Shown here: positions 46,915 to 58,336 of the stretch, one piece after another
Layout of the letters: each line of letters begins with the position of its first letter
Position numbering within the stretch: the stretch's first letter is position 1
Assembly (NCBI GenBank): GCA_028583415.1
Contig: CM053267.1
Coordinates: 18,483,814 to 18,547,813, forward strand
Length of the DNA: 64,000 nucleotides
Source of the DNA: Protea cynaroides
Lineage: Eukaryota; Streptophyta; Magnoliopsida; Proteales; Proteaceae
Reading direction: 5' to 3'
Translations under genes and position numbers: made by a program
Notes under the pieces: model-generated
Told to the model about the DNA's origin: nothing
The model's database searches: none
Seen by the model: only the letters and a program-made list of their open reading frames with translations

Positions 46915-47589
46915 TGGTTTCAATCCTTCCTGATTGAAGTTTGAAACTAATAAAAGTTTTAGAATAAAAAGTTGAACACAATCTTGGTTCAAAGATGAAT
47001 ATAACAACCAGGGAGAATTTCATTCAAGAATGAAATGTTCCAAGAGAAATTGAACAACCCTTTTTATAAGCTTTTTGGATGTGCAAAATGACTACAAACC
47101 CCCACTTCCATTACATTAATATTAGTTGGCCCAATAATTATAGTTGAAATCCCCAACACATGAAACAATAACAGCTAACAAGAAAGAAAAGCTAAATTCT
47201 AGATTCAATCTCCATTACCTTGATGTACGTTTCTAGGAGGTAAGTGGAGCTTCAAATGGTTTTCCTTGTAGTTGACTAGCATCTTCACGTCTTAGGGAAA
47301 AAGCTAGAGGCATTCATGGGATGCCCCAATGGTGTTTGGGTTAGCTTTTTTGCAACTTTTTTGTGGTTTGGTTCACAATGTTGTTGGTGTTTGGTGCCTT
47401 GGTTCAAGGTCAAATAGACTTTGTGGGCTTGGTCTTGATGCGGCTTGATCATCGCAAGGGCTTAGTTGTTGAACTTGGATGCAATTGCGCTTGCATCACA
47501 ATCCCTTGCCAAAATGCTCGACCTTGAACAGTTTGTTGGCTTGATGCAAGGATCGCTAATTTTTGGGTGAATAGGCATTAATGCTTCCC
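46915..47589. other. stretch without recognised gene
   Basis: No coding signal. A minus-strand TATA-like region (complement of CCCTTTTTATAAGC, near 47058) with GAATTTCATTCAAG-type words resembles 28790-28980, so this may be the continuation of the DNA that copy C split. Confidence 0.35.
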
Positions 47590-47594
47590 AACGG

Positions 47595-48360
47595 TTCACT
47601 CCTGGAACTCATGGTGCTCAGCCTAGATATTGAAGAATTTGAAGGGCTTTGGATCAAAATCAAGAGCATCTACTACTTTTACCACCATAGAGCAATGGTC
47701 TAAAAGAATGAGAGGGCTGCATGTATCCTGAGAACCTCCAAAAGAAGCAATCCACTCATTAATAACCAGCACCCTATCATGTTTGCAGCAAACCCTTCTG
47801 TCATCAGCTTGATTGTTGGACCAAGTCAGATTCTGGCCCTTCCATCTCAAATCTGAAAGCCTGCAATCATAAATACAAGTGTTAAGCTCCCTTAGATTTG
47901 GATCATAGGCTTGGATACCCCCAACCTTTTCAGACTGGGACCAAATACCGTTTAAAGTCTCTAGAGAGGATTCATGGATCATGCATTGAAGTAGAAAAGT
48001 TCTTCAAATCTTCCCAGAGGATTCTTCTATCCCTCGCACCATTTTTACCATAACCATTAGAACAAACAAAGCTCTCCTAAGTTATTTTTGAGCAAACTTT
48101 AAAGTGGATAACTTGAGTCGATTTCTAAATCATATCCACATGGAGCAAATTCGGGTCCCAGCCCACCATAATACGAGCAACCTGGCCGATTCCCCATTAT
48201 GGTCCCATATCCAATTCTGTCTGATGCTTTTTCCCATATCAGCAACTTTGTCAGAGATGAATTTGGTTTCTAGGAGAATAGCAAAACATACGTGATCCCT
48301 TTACACACCCGCCTCACCATGATTTTCTTAAGCACACTACTACAGCCTCTAACATTCTAG
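47595..48360 (-). pseudogene. LINE 2 ORF2 endonuclease
   Basis: From about 48330 leftward: ILLETKFISDKV (catalytic Glu), then WW-AGTRICSMWI (from G-GGL-LW). A 119-codon frame (47623-47982) follows with LSDLRWKGQNLTWSNN, CKHDRVLVINEWI, LILLDHCSM (the SDH motif, Ser to Leu) and PKPFKFFN. A frameshift lies near 48000. Target-nicking enzyme by family. Confidence 0.75.
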
Positions 48361-48489
48361 CAAAGAAATAACATAATTAACAAGATTTGGAGGCTGGGGA
48401 GGGGGGTGTTTTTACCTCTTGAAGAACCCTGAGGAGCATCCTTATACAACTCCGCAAACCGTTTGATACGAGGAATATCCACACCTAAC

Positions 48490-50736
48490 ATGTCTTTCAC
48501 TTATAGGTACCAAGGGTCGGTAGTAGAGGGAGGATCCTCTACCATGTCCACTTCATTAGTCATAGCATTGGAATCCACATCAGACGATTCTATAATAAGA
48601 GGTAGGGGTCTACCAATGGGAGGAAGCTTGTAGGATTGACCAGTAGAGGCCGAGAACCTTGGAGAGGTTCGGGTTCGAATATGCAAGGCAGGTCGAAGAG
48701 AGACAGAATTAGGCAGAGCTGAATTCGAAATAGCTGGGGGCCGGCCAGAAGAAAAGGGGCCACAATAGAGGGATCCACACAGCCCCTCGATAAGGACAGA
48801 GGATTAATGGTTAAATGGGGAGGTTAGAAGGGGCAAGGGTAGTAGGAAATACAATCGATGTTACTATAGGTAAAACAGGGGTAGGATTAGAAATTGTCTC
48901 TACCACATCAACATCTGGGCCAGAGGTTCGAAATTGTTTGGGCTAATAAATAGTTGAGCAAAGGCATTGATATAGGAGGCATCTGGAGTCAAGAGAACTG
49001 ACCCACATGGACCCTGCCCAGCTAAAGGGGAGAAGACAGAAGAATCCTTAACTGTCGAATAAAGGTTGGCAAAGCAACAGGCGGTCTCTAGGTGTTGGAT
49101 AACCAAGAGAGGACAGAGAGGAGAGGAGTTGATATACTGAAAAAGAAAAGGAACAGGTGGTGCAGGCGAAAGGGTAGGTGGAACAATCCTAAAAGAGGAA
49201 GGGACGTAAATAGAGGAAGGAGAAGGGACTAGTCAAGGGAGGACAAGCTTAGAAGTGGCAGAAGAAATGGAAGCTGAAAGGAGTAAGGTTTGGTTATCAA
49301 GAGGATGGGGGGCTCAAGGAATCACCAGAATGGCAAGGGGCAGAGGGCATCTAAGCATGCAAAGGAGGATTAGGGGTGAGGTTAGGTGTGGGAAGAGACT
49401 TATTCAACAGATTAAGGTTGCATAGGTGGACACGTGACTAGAGGGTTGTATGGGTTGAGGACTAAGCAAAAACATGTTCACAATACGACCTGAACTTGTA
49501 CGCAACACCGGCGGTGACCTGCATGGCAACACGAGATCTCCGATGGGCCTAGCCCTTTAGGTCTTGCTGGCCTAAAACCATCATCCAACCCAAGAGGAAG
49601 TGCCTCGGTAGTGCCGGCTTGAGACCGACATTCTTAGCAAGCACCACATCCGCTGCAACATGGCAGGTGGTTGCCACCACCGTAGCCGGTTGTCCACCAG
49701 AGATTGGGATGTTAACTTTCGGATCAGCATGCACCACCCATGAAGGTTCTCTAGTAGGACAATTATTCTTAGCATGTCCGAAAATTACACAAAACAGATA
49801 GTACGGAGGGGTCCAATCGTATGTAACCAGTTGAGAAAAAAGTACTCATTCATCATTCCCAATCAAAATAGACTCCTCTAGAGAGGTGCAGCTATCAAAC
49901 TTGACATAGACTCTGGCATAATTGAGCCTTGTATTGGCCAAAGTGGTTGCATCAGCATATATAAAGTGGTTTCCTCAAAACCGAGCAAATGCAGCTTAGA
50001 GCTTCTTCACCCCAAAGATGGAGTGGAAAGCCTGGAAGGGAGATCCACAAAGGGATTGCCTTTAGACCAAATCTGCCTAAGTGAACACTCTACTCCCATT
50101 GTCTGATAAACATCGGTCTACCCTCGACGTAGTAGATGCCTTGGTTGAGAATCATTTCCTTGTCTTCAAGACAAGTGAACTTAAAAGAAAATCCACCATG
50201 TAGCAGAAGGTAGTACTCCACAAGTCCCTTCGGTTTCCTTTGTTTCTCAAGAGCATTCTTAGCAAAGGAGAAGCTCATATGTTGTCCCGTGGAGAAACCC
50301 ACTAGGGTATTAGCAAGCTCAACTAAATCTTCTTGCAGAGAACCAGGGGGGCATTTACCATTCCTTTTCCCATTACTAAGAGAGGAGGAGAAGGGGGGGG
50401 GGAGAGACGAAGTGTAGGGATGGAGAAGGAGAAGGGGCTTGCTGGGATGGACCAACAAACAATCCATTCCAAGGTAAGGGGGGTTGATGAGCTTCTACAG
50501 ACGGACAAGAAGTAACAACAAGTTTGGTAACAAGGGAAGGTTGTTGAGGCTTGAATGACGGAGGGGGTGTGGGGTAGGGGGGGGGAAGGATGGATGGAGG
50601 AGAGCCAATTTTGGGGGTAGGGATTGGGTTCACCCATGGAGGTGAAAGGAGGGCTGAGGATTCCGAGGGGATAGGAGGCCTCAGAAAGAGAAAGGGGTGG
50701 GAAAGCTTTGGGGTCAGTTAACATAGGTATATCCAT
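48490..50736 (-). pseudogene. LINE 2 ORF1
   Basis: Starts MDIPMLTDPKAFPPLS at 50736; the same start is repeated at 51103. A Pro/Ser-rich N-terminus is followed by DUF4283 (50340-50090) with FAKNALEKQRKPKG and IYYVEGRPMFIRQWE. The region continues with YARVYVKFD near 49910. A zinc knuckle, LFCVIFGHAKNNCP, lies at about 49758-49806 with one Cys changed. The tail to about 48490 is low in complexity. Frameshifts occur at G-runs (50393-50402, 50577-50585). RNA-binding ORF1 by family. Confidence 0.72.
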
Positions 50737-51282
50737 GGCAAATTTCGATCAGCCAACTGGCCGGAAGGGGAGAAGGGAGCTGCTACATGGGCTGTCACCT
50801 AGGATTTCTACCTGTCACCTGCAGAGACATTTGAAGGCATTGACATTCCATGTTTCATGAGTTTAAGCTACATCACTCAGCAGAACCTGATAGAACTATA
50901 CAGATAGTTGGTTTTTGAGGCTTGAGTGATGGAGGGGGGGTGGGGGGAGGGGAAGGATGGATGGAGGAGAGCCAGTTTCGGGGGTAGGGATTGGGTTCAC
51001 ACATGGAGGTGAAAGGAGGGCTGAGGATTCCGAGGGGATAAGAGGCCTCAGAAAGAGAAAGGGGTGGGAAAGCTTTGGGGTCAGTTAACATAGGTATATC
51101 CATGGCAGATTCCGGTCAGCCAATTGGCCGAAAGGGGAGAAGGGAGCTACTACATGGGCAGTCACCTAGGATTTCTAACTGTCACCTGCGGAGACATTTG
51201 AAGGCATTGACATTCCATGTTTCATGAGTTTAAGCCACATCACCCAGCAGAACCGGATAGAACTATACAGATAGTTGGTTTT
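50544..51282 (-). repeat. tandem duplication of the LINE 2 5' end, about 370 bp per unit
   Basis: Units 50544-50914 and 50915-51282 share TTGAGGCTTGA at one end and ACAGATAGTTGGTTTT at the other, with over 90% identity by eye. Each holds the ORF1 start codon, the first ~50 codons and the 5' UTR. Confidence 0.9.
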
Positions 51283-51836
51283 GCTGAAGAAAAGCAATTT
51301 TCTGCTTGATCTCATAAATCCAAGGGCCATTCCTTTGGGCAAACCGATCCTCTAGATCAACCCATAGCTCTCTCGCATTATTGGCAAAGATTACACTATC
51401 ATGAAGATGTTTAACAAGACTATTGTATAACGAAGACAAAACCATAAATCACATTGCTCCCATGGCCTGAAATTGTCATCGGTTGGATCTGGTTTTGCTA
51501 GAGTTCCAACAACAAAGCCAAATTTGTTTTTGACACCCAAAGCAACTCTCATGGCTTTTTTTCGGGTACTATAGTTATTTCCATCAAGCAACTGTGTTAC
51601 AACGATATGGCCTGGATTGTCTGAAAAAATAGTAGGTAATGAGAACTCACCGATGTAGCACGGTGCGTATGGTCTGAGTTCAACGAAGAGATTTAATTGA
51701 GGCAACTGATCAAACACCTTGTGTGTTATTGTCGGGAGCTTGAATCTCACAAAGAAAAGGAGACGTGATGATTCAGAAACTTGATTGAGAAATGAGACTG
51801 CTGAATAAGGATAGTTGAAACATCGCATAGATCATC
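51263..51836 (-). pseudogene. copia element F gag fragment
   Basis: A 145-codon frame (51391-51828) contains SDNPGHIVVTQLLDGNNYSTRKKAMRVAL and KNKFGFVVGT, the N-terminal gag domain of plant Ty1/copia elements (retrotran_gag_3 type). It continues after a frameshift at 51445-51263 with HDSVIFANNARELWVDLEDRF, the next conserved block. The rest of gag and all of pol are missing at the border with LINE 2. Confidence 0.82.
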
Positions 51837-51859
51837 AATTCAGGGACGATGACTCGTAT

Positions 51860-51871
51860 GCTCTGATACCA
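51860..51871 (-). promoter_or_regulatory. primer binding site of F
   Basis: GCTCTGATACCA, exact complement of the initiator-Met primer site, directly beside the LTR. Confidence 0.92.
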
Positions 51872-52139
51872 TGTGAAAATGAAAAAAAAATACACCGAAC
51901 AGACAAAAATGACAAAAATGATGAAGAATTGAGTTGGAAGAACTGTAGTTTTCTATTTTCATCTTTGTTTATATAGAGAGCTCCTTACGCTATTCAAAAG
52001 ATCAAGAAAACTAGAAACGTCTATCTAAAAACTACGAGATGTTTGTTCTGTAGAAGACAAGAATTGCTGAGGTGGCATATAGAGCGTTGATAAACTCTGA
52101 CTCAAGTAGTATAGCTCTGATAACCTGTAACAGTTTACA
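51872..52139 (-). repeat. 5' LTR of copia element F
   Basis: TGTGAAAATG to CAGTTTACA, 268 bp, so it reads TGTAAACTG...TTTTCACA on the minus strand. A TATA-like TTTATATAGAG lies near 51970. LINE 1 sequence resumes at 52140. No second LTR was found. Confidence 0.78.
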
Positions 52140-53248
52140 GAGCTTGGAAGCGGTTCTTTCTTCCCCGTCATTCAGTATTCGCTTGGCGTTTCCTTCATCA
52201 AAAACTTCCGACTGATGATCTTATTTCCATAAAAGCAGTGTGAGTTATGCCATGCTGCTGGTGAGTCTCTCTTCTCTGTCTTTTTGCATGTCCTTATGCG
52301 GTGCAGTAGTCAGTGTCTTTTACTCCTTGGTTTGAGTTCGCTTGGGGGCTTTCTCCTCACTAGAAGATTACGATGGTATGCCCTTAAGGATATTTGGTTC
52401 CATGGCATGGTTTTAATTCCGTATCCTTTATGAATAGAAAGAAATCAACGAAGGTATGACAGTCGAAAATTTATGGTGGCCCATATATATTTTAAAGTTT
52501 GTGATCGCTGATGCGGTGGATTGTTCTCCCATGATCTCCTCTCGTGTGAAATCAGTTGCTGATTTAGCTCTCTCGAGGAGGCTGAAACTTCAGCTCCTAC
52601 CTTCCTCCCTTCGTCGGTTCCTGGAGGTGATATGATATAAACCTCAAGTCGGCTGGAAAAAGCTTAATGTGAACGGATGTTCGTTGAGAAATCCGGATGC
52701 TGCTTTGATGGTTGGTCTTTGCAGGGCTCCGGACATTGGAGTTCAACAGTTGTGGATTGAATGTGACTCGGCTACAGTCATTGTTTGTGTCCGGATGGGT
52801 GTTATTCTTTGGCTCTCTGTTTCCCAATGGCATGCCCTCTCTATTTATTGAGTTTGATTAAATGGAAAATCACTCATATATGCAGAGAAGGAAATGTAAT
52901 AGTAGATTTTTTGGCTGGTAAGGCAGCCGGGGTTGGTTTAGGACCTGCTCCGATGACCTCTTTTCCAGGGGTGTTTTGGGCTGGATTAACTTCTTCTCAA
53001 ATCTAACCGTCCCTTTGGACTGAGGTATTCTAGGATTCCTCCTCCTCCTGTCCTAGGTTTCGTTGGGTAGTTTTCTTTTCCTTGTTTTGTGAGGTGTTGA
53101 GTGTCCTGCCCAAGATAATGCCGAAGGTACGTCTCTATGCCTTTGTTTTTTTGAGTTCTTTTTTCTGTTCCACGAGGTTGTTTTGTATTCTTTTATTATT
53201 ATTTTTTCTTAATAAAATTATTGTACCGACTTTTAGCAGAAAAAAAAT
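52140..53248 (+). mobile_element. LINE 1, right part (zf-RVT, RNase H, 3' end)
   Basis: AWKRFFLPRHSVFAWRFLHQKLPTDD-like residues from 52145 (shown here as two blocks: FFLPRHS and SVFAWRF) are the zf-RVT region that should follow the break at 28144. RNase H and a 3' UTR follow, ending in an A-run at 53240-53248. About 75-100 bp seem lost at the join. Confidence 0.75.
52636..53006 (+). pseudogene. LINE 1 RNase H
   Basis: GWKKLNVNGCS (first Asp replaced by Asn), QLWIECDSATVIV (DS motif kept) and ICREGNVIVDFLAGKAA (the REgN-AD-LA end) fit the plant LINE RNase H. A frame change lies near 52850. It follows the zf-RVT remnant and precedes the 3' UTR. Confidence 0.8.
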
Positions 53249-53441
53249 ACTCAAAACCTCAGTTACTTACGGTGGCGGCCATGGTGATTTCTCCACCATG
53301 TGGTTTATTAACCTTTGTCTCTATACACACAGCTACTTCTTCTGACCAAGATCAGAGACCATATATATGTTAACTGTTTTAATCTTGAATCTTTAGATAT
53401 AGGAGAAAAAAAAGTTCAACGTTGTTTATCCTTCTGTAGTA
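53007..53441 (+). other. LINE 1 3' UTR and flank of E
   Basis: T-rich LINE tail with AATAAAATTATTG and a short A-run (53240-53248), then unannotated DNA up to the insertion site of E. No gene seen. Confidence 0.55.
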
Positions 53442-53446
53442 GTTTC
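53442..53446. other. target site duplication GTTTC, left copy
   Basis: Repeated exactly at 60382-60386. Confidence 0.92.
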
Positions 53447-55486
53447 TGTTGGACTTTATGTTGTCATTGTTGGCAACTTGGCTGATGTGACAGAATTTAT
53501 GAGTATTCAATTAAAGAAATGAGGAGAGAGAGTGTTAGTGTAGGAGAGAGAGTGTCAGTGCAGTGGCACAGATGTGGCAACTTCGCTTATGTGTTCTACA
53601 AGGTTCTATATGTGTTTCAGATGATTTACAATGAGTTAAATGGGATATTACACTGATTTTGATGAGAGAGAGTGTTTGTGGACCCCACTGGTGATGTGGC
53701 CGAGTTTTTGATGATGCGGCCGAAGTTTCGATGATACGACCGGTGTTCTTGAAGCTTTCCGATCATGTTCATGTTTCTCATGTTTCTGGTGTTGTGACAT
53801 TGAAGAGAGAAATTCAAGAGAGAGAAAGAAGAGAGAGAATCAGAAGAGAGAGAAAGAGGAGAGAGAAAAAATGTGAGTGGGACCCACAGGTATGGTGGCA
53901 AGGTGACATGCCAACACGGCAGCCCACGACACTTGGCATGCATGCACATAAAGTTTCGGGTTCAAATTCCAAGGTTTGACAGAGTTTTAACTTTGGGTCT
54001 ATTTTTGGTGGGTCCCGCAGAAGGTTCATGGAAATCCGACAGTGGAAAGATGTAGAGCGTCAAGTTATCTTTCCAACGCAACTTGAATCACTCAATTCCG
54101 ACGTCGGATGAGAGAGATATCGCAGTTTCTGTCGGATCGCTCGAAAAAGTGATTTCACAAATTGTTTAGGGGCAATTTCGGTATTTCATAAGTTATTTAA
54201 GGGCATTTTCGGCAAGTAACAAAGAAGAAGATACGATATCAGTGGCCAAGAGAGAGCCACGCTTCTCAGATTCTAATCTGATGGACCAGATTGAGGCGGG
54301 CTAAGGTGTAGTGCGACGATCGCATCTTGATGCTCCCGCGACCCTTCGGATTGGGCGGATGCAGCTTATTATAATGCTATTTGTTGCATGGAATACTAAC
54401 CTGATTCCGTGTAGCGCAAGTGCAGGTTATATAAGGAAAGATTCTCTTTCCTTATCCGAGATTAGCCAATCTTCAAACTGCCATAACTTCTTCATCCGAG
54501 CTCCAAATCGGTCCGTTCAAATTGCAGCATTCATATTTTTCGATGCCCTATCTATTGGGCGCCGTTGGGAGTCGTGAAAAGGTAGAGAAAAATTAAAAAG
54601 AGTGTTTTGAAGCTTATGGGAAAGGTTTTCTAGGGTTTTGTGCTCTGTGGGAGTGATCAATCACCAACTGCCTCTTCTTTGTGCATCAATGGAGTGCTAA
54701 ATCCCTGTGAGAGGTCAGTAGAGCTTTTATTTTCATATTCATGGTGATTATGGGTGTTGTGGAAGAGATTGGAAGCCTGTCGATGAGGTGTGCTCTGTGA
54801 ATCGATCTCTATCATCATTGAAGACTGTTAGAGAGTACCTAAGGGCAGTGTGAAGCTTCAGAGATATTGATGGTCATTCAAAAGCAGTTGTAAGGTTTTT
54901 CAATTCCCTATCTATTTGTTGCTTTCAATATATTGTATGCTAGCGTAGGTGAAAATTATTGAATACCTAGCTAGTGGGGGAAAAATTGTAAGGCATAATT
55001 ATAAGCCTAAAAATTGTGACTTGCTTCTCGTGGGTGCGAGTTAAGCGTGGTGTGTTCAGTGGGTGCTGGACACTGGCTGTTAAGCCTGAATCTTGGCGTT
55101 GGTGCGCCCTCTCGGTTTATCTTGGGAAAACCTAGGGTTAATATCCTTGTCTTGTTAGAGACTAAAAGCCGAGTGTTGAGTAAATACGGAGCCCGTTGGG
55201 CATTACTCCGTGGAGTAGCCATCACACCTTGTGTTGGTGAACCACGTAATATCTCGTGTTCATTGTGTTTACTTTCTATTATATTTTGGAGTGCGTGGAA
55301 TGGCTTACAGGATGGGTGTGCAAATCCCGGTAGACCCGCCACCGAGTGGTAGCGAGGTAGATTTGCATACGCTTGTGTGTGTGTAAAAGAATATATCTCC
55401 ATCGGCTCCGGGTAGCAGTAAATAATCGAGAGAAAAGTTTGGTACAACCGATTCACCCCCCTCTCGGTGTCATATCAAGTTCATCA
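53447..55486 (+). repeat. 5' LTR of E
   Basis: TGTTGGACTT to GTTCATCA, 2040 bp. TATA box (TATATAAG) at 54428-54435. A GA-rich run lies at 53802-53868. Two 88-codon frames in the LTRs are identical only because the LTRs are. Confidence 0.94.
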
Positions 55487-55488
55487 AT

Positions 55489-55499
55489 TGGTATCGAGC
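55489..55499 (+). promoter_or_regulatory. primer binding site of E (variant)
   Basis: TGGTATCGAGC, like TGGTATCAGAGC but one base shorter, two bases after the LTR. Confidence 0.75.
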
Positions 55500-55574
55500 T
55501 ACGGGCTCGGTGACCGCTTAATCAAGAATCGAGAAGATCAAAATAAAGATATGGCACCGGGGAGAAGGTTTTAA

Positions 55575-56639
55575 CAGGCCCCCATTGTTTGATGGGACAG
55601 AATTTATATTTTGGAAGAGAAGAATGGAGATCTACATTGGGTCTCTTGGGTTTGATGTATGGGCTTCTATTGAGAATGGCTACACTCCTCATGATACGAA
55701 TGCTCCCACAAGTAGTAGACAAGAAAAATTTTGAAAATAATAGAAAGGCTTTAAATGATATTCAAGGGGGGACCGACAAACAAGTGAACTAGCTAAAGTC
55801 ATGGACTGCAAGACAGCAAAGGAGGTTTGGGATAGATTGATCAATATATATGAAGGAGATAAAAAGATCAAGAGAGGTCAAGCTGCAAACATTCGGAGGT
55901 CGGTTTGAGAACCGAAGATGTATGAAGATGAGACTATTGACCAAGTACATGAACAGAGTTAATGAAGTGGTTAATTCCATTAGAGGACTTGGTGAGGACC
56001 TAAAAGGTTATATTGTTTGTCAAAAAATCTTAAGGTCTCTTACTCCTAAATTTGAGTCAAAAGTATCAGCTCTTGAAGAGACCAAGGATTTAGAATATGT
56101 GACTATTGATGAGATTCATGGAGCCTTAACAGCTTTTGAGATGAGAATAGATCCGTAAAACCTCTATTGATAAGCAAGTTGCCTTCAAAGCCATGAAGAA
56201 GATGAAAATTTCTAAAAATTCGGATGAAGAAGAAAGTGAAGATGAAGCCACGGTTCACTTTACTAGAAAATTGAAGAAGGGTACAGGAAGGTACAAGAAC
56301 AAACTCCCATTCAAATGCTTTAATTGTGGTAAGGTTGGACACTTTGTTGTAAAATGTCCAAAGAGGAATAAATTTGATAGTGATGATGAAGATGACATCA
56401 ATGACAGTTACAAGGTCAAAAGCTTCAAGAAGAACAAGTCTAAAAGAAAAAGCTTTATTTCCAAGAGGTGCAGTGACACTTCATATGATAATTTAGATGA
56501 TACTTCAGAGGGTGAGTCTAGTGAGGCTTTGTTCATGGTTTTCCTTGAAGAACGAGAAGAGAACAAAAATGAAAAATCAAGCTCAAGCAGTGACGAAGAA
56601 GGTGAAATAAATTTTGAAGCGAGTTTCAAGCGGCTATGA
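55575..56639 (+). pseudogene. gag of E, UBN2-type domain and first zinc knuckle
   Basis: LFDGTEFIFWKRRMEIY begins the copia gag (UBN2-type) domain. It continues, with frameshifts near 55730, 55790 and 55860, into a 102-codon frame (55850-56158) with NRVNEVVNSIRGLGEDL and KILRSLTPKFES. The next frame (56193-56639) has a CCHC knuckle, CFNCGKVGHFVVKC (56316-56357), then a Lys/Ser-rich and acidic tail. Order and motifs match SIRE/Maximus elements. The frameshifts are surprising in so young an insertion; assembly errors are possible. Confidence 0.82.
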
Positions 56640-57500
56640 AGGAACTTAACAAGGAACGAAAGAATAACAAGTTTGTCTCAAGAGAACTTAAAAAGCGAAA
56701 AGCGTTGATTCAAGACTTGAGAGTTCAAGATGTAGAGTCCAAGAAAATTATTGACAGTCTCAAGACTCGGCTTGAACAGGTATCTATAGACCACTCTACG
56801 GAATGAACGAGAATCGCGGTTTGAAAGCTCAACTTGAAATACAAGCCCCCGTGATGAGTAAATTTGAAGAGCTTGAGAAAGAATTTATTCGTTAAAAGCA
56901 AAGGTGACTGAGTATGAAAAAGAAGAGCATGAAAGACAACAAAAGTTGAATCAACCTCGATGAGCCAAGAAACACTCCAGTGCATCCTAGTAAGCTGCAA
57001 GCTAGATGGAATTATAAATTCTAACAGTGCCAACTCAAAGAAGAAAGGTCCCATCTCTTTTGTGAAAGAGAATGGAAAGGGTAAAACTCCTATGATTTAT
57101 GTCCAAGAAGAAAATCAAGTTCCTATTCCACAGACTATTAATGCAAGACAAGGTAAGAGAGTGAAGCAGAGTAACTTCTATGGAAGAAATTATCCCAATG
57201 CACCACAGAGACGGATGAGGTACATGGCATCTTCTAGGCCAAAATCTTATTTTCAGGGATATTGTTATAAATGTAATGCTTATGGTCATAAGATAGCTAC
57301 ATGCAAATTCAACATGAGAGAAGTCAGATTTGAAAGTAGAAATCAGTTTGCTTCCCTTGAAGAAAATTTTGTTGAGTGCTACAATTGTCATAACTATGGG
57401 CATATTGCAAGAGAATGCGAGAACAATTTTTTCATTCACGCCACGTCTGCAAAAAGTGACACAACAAAGGGAAAATGGTCAAAGAAAAGTTAAGCAGAGA
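56640..57500 (+). pseudogene. gag of E, coiled coil and second zinc-knuckle pair
   Basis: A heptad-rich stretch (KELNKERKNNKFVSREL, KKIIDSLKTRLEQ) predicts a coiled coil at about 56640-56960. The frame 56960-57493 holds CYKCNAYGHKIATC (57263-57304) and CYNCHNYGHIAREC (57377-57418), both perfect CCHC boxes. With the first knuckle that makes three RNA-binding fingers, an arrangement known in SIRE-type gag. Confidence 0.8.
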
Positions 57501-58013
57501 ATGAACAAAAAAACTCCACCAGTTGTTAGAAAAGTATGGAAAAAGAAAATCATTGCAGATTTTGTAGAAGGACAAAGTAATGATGTTGTATGCTTCGAGA
57601 CAACTCTCAAGACACATGACAAGCCGTCTCCTTGGATACTCGACAGTGGATGCTCTAGTCACATGACAGGTAACAAGAAAATGTTTCAAAGACTTCAGCA
57701 GTATGAGGGAGGTATAGTGAAGTTTGGAAACAATGAAGGGGCCAAGGTAACTGGAAAGGGTTCTATCAGCATCAACAATGGAAAGGTAAAACTCCATGAT
57801 GTGTTTTATGTGTCAGGACTCAAGCACAACGTTCTCAGCATCAGTCAGATTTGTGACAGAGGGCATGAAGTGATCTTCAATAAACAGGGATGTGAGATCA
57901 AAAGAGTTGATAGTGGCAAGATTGTGGCTTCAGGACAGAGAACCTCAAGGAATTTATACACTCTGATAGAGAGTGTCAAAGATTCATGCATGACCATGCT
58001 CACCAAGCAGTGA
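57420..58013 (+). CDS. protease of E
   Basis: The open frame reaching 58013 contains WILDSGCSSHMTG with the catalytic DSG at 57642-57650, KVTGKGSISI, VKLHDVFYVSGLKHNVLSISQ and CDRGHEVIFN. This is a complete copia aspartic protease. It stops after NLYTLIE, just where the GAG-pre-integrase segment would begin. The frame opens at 57330, overlapping the zinc-knuckle frame, so production would need a frameshift unless an indel is an error. Matrix-processing role by family; active-site residues intact. Confidence 0.8.
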   Translation, partial: RTIFSFTPRLQKVTQQRENGQRKVKQRMNKKTPPVVRKVWKKKIIADFVEGQSNDVVCFETTLKTHDKPSPWILDSGCSSHMTGNKKMFQRLQQYEGGIVKFGNNEGAKVTGKGSISINNGKVKLHDVFYVSGLKHNVLSISQICDRGHEVIFNKQGCEIKRVDSGKIVASGQRTSRNLYTLIESVKDSCMTMLTKQ

Positions 58014-58324
58014 GGTGCTTGGAGTGAGGGGGAGCAGTGTGTATTTGCTATATCCTTTTGCTCCCGATGATAGACTCGGGGGGGAGTCCTATGGTATTTA
58101 TGTGTTGAGTGGTGTATGCATATGTTTGTTATACTTCATCTCCTTATGTTGGACTCAGGGGGAGTCTGGTGATGTTGTTTTGTGTTGATATAATTGTTTA
58201 TTATTTTTTTTGGGCCCATAGGATTGGAAAGATGCGGTGGGCACTCCTATGTGGCATGCCCCTTTGTATTTGTTGTCAAAGGGGGAGAAAGATCTCATGT
58301 GCGTAATGAGTTGCCAACAATTCC
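58014..58324 (+). other. 3' internal region of E with repeated G-rich tracts
   Basis: No ORF. G-tracts of the form (T/A)(C/A)GGGGGAG lie near 58027, 58078, 58155 and 58278, before the one used as polypurine tract. Confidence 0.7.
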
Positions 58325-58336
58325 AAAGGGGGAGAT
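58325..58336 (+). promoter_or_regulatory. polypurine tract of E
   Basis: AAAGGGGGAGAT immediately before the 3' LTR. Confidence 0.88.

Larger units (their letters stand above)
47590..51282 (-). mobile_element. L1-type LINE 2, 5' half
   Basis: Minus-strand ORF1 and endonuclease of a plant L1. The 5' end is present and tandemly duplicated at 50544-51282, while RT and everything 3' are absent at the left border near 47590. It sits against gag of copia element F, into which it probably inserted. LINEs normally lose their 5' end, so the 3' loss points to a later deletion or insertion. Confidence 0.75.

Noticed and set aside
54311..54577. 88-codon frame identical at 59200-59466
   Set aside because: LTR sequence of E; identity reflects the LTR pair, not a gene.
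56193..56639. Host zinc-knuckle gene
   Set aside because: Collinear with copia gag domains between two LTRs.
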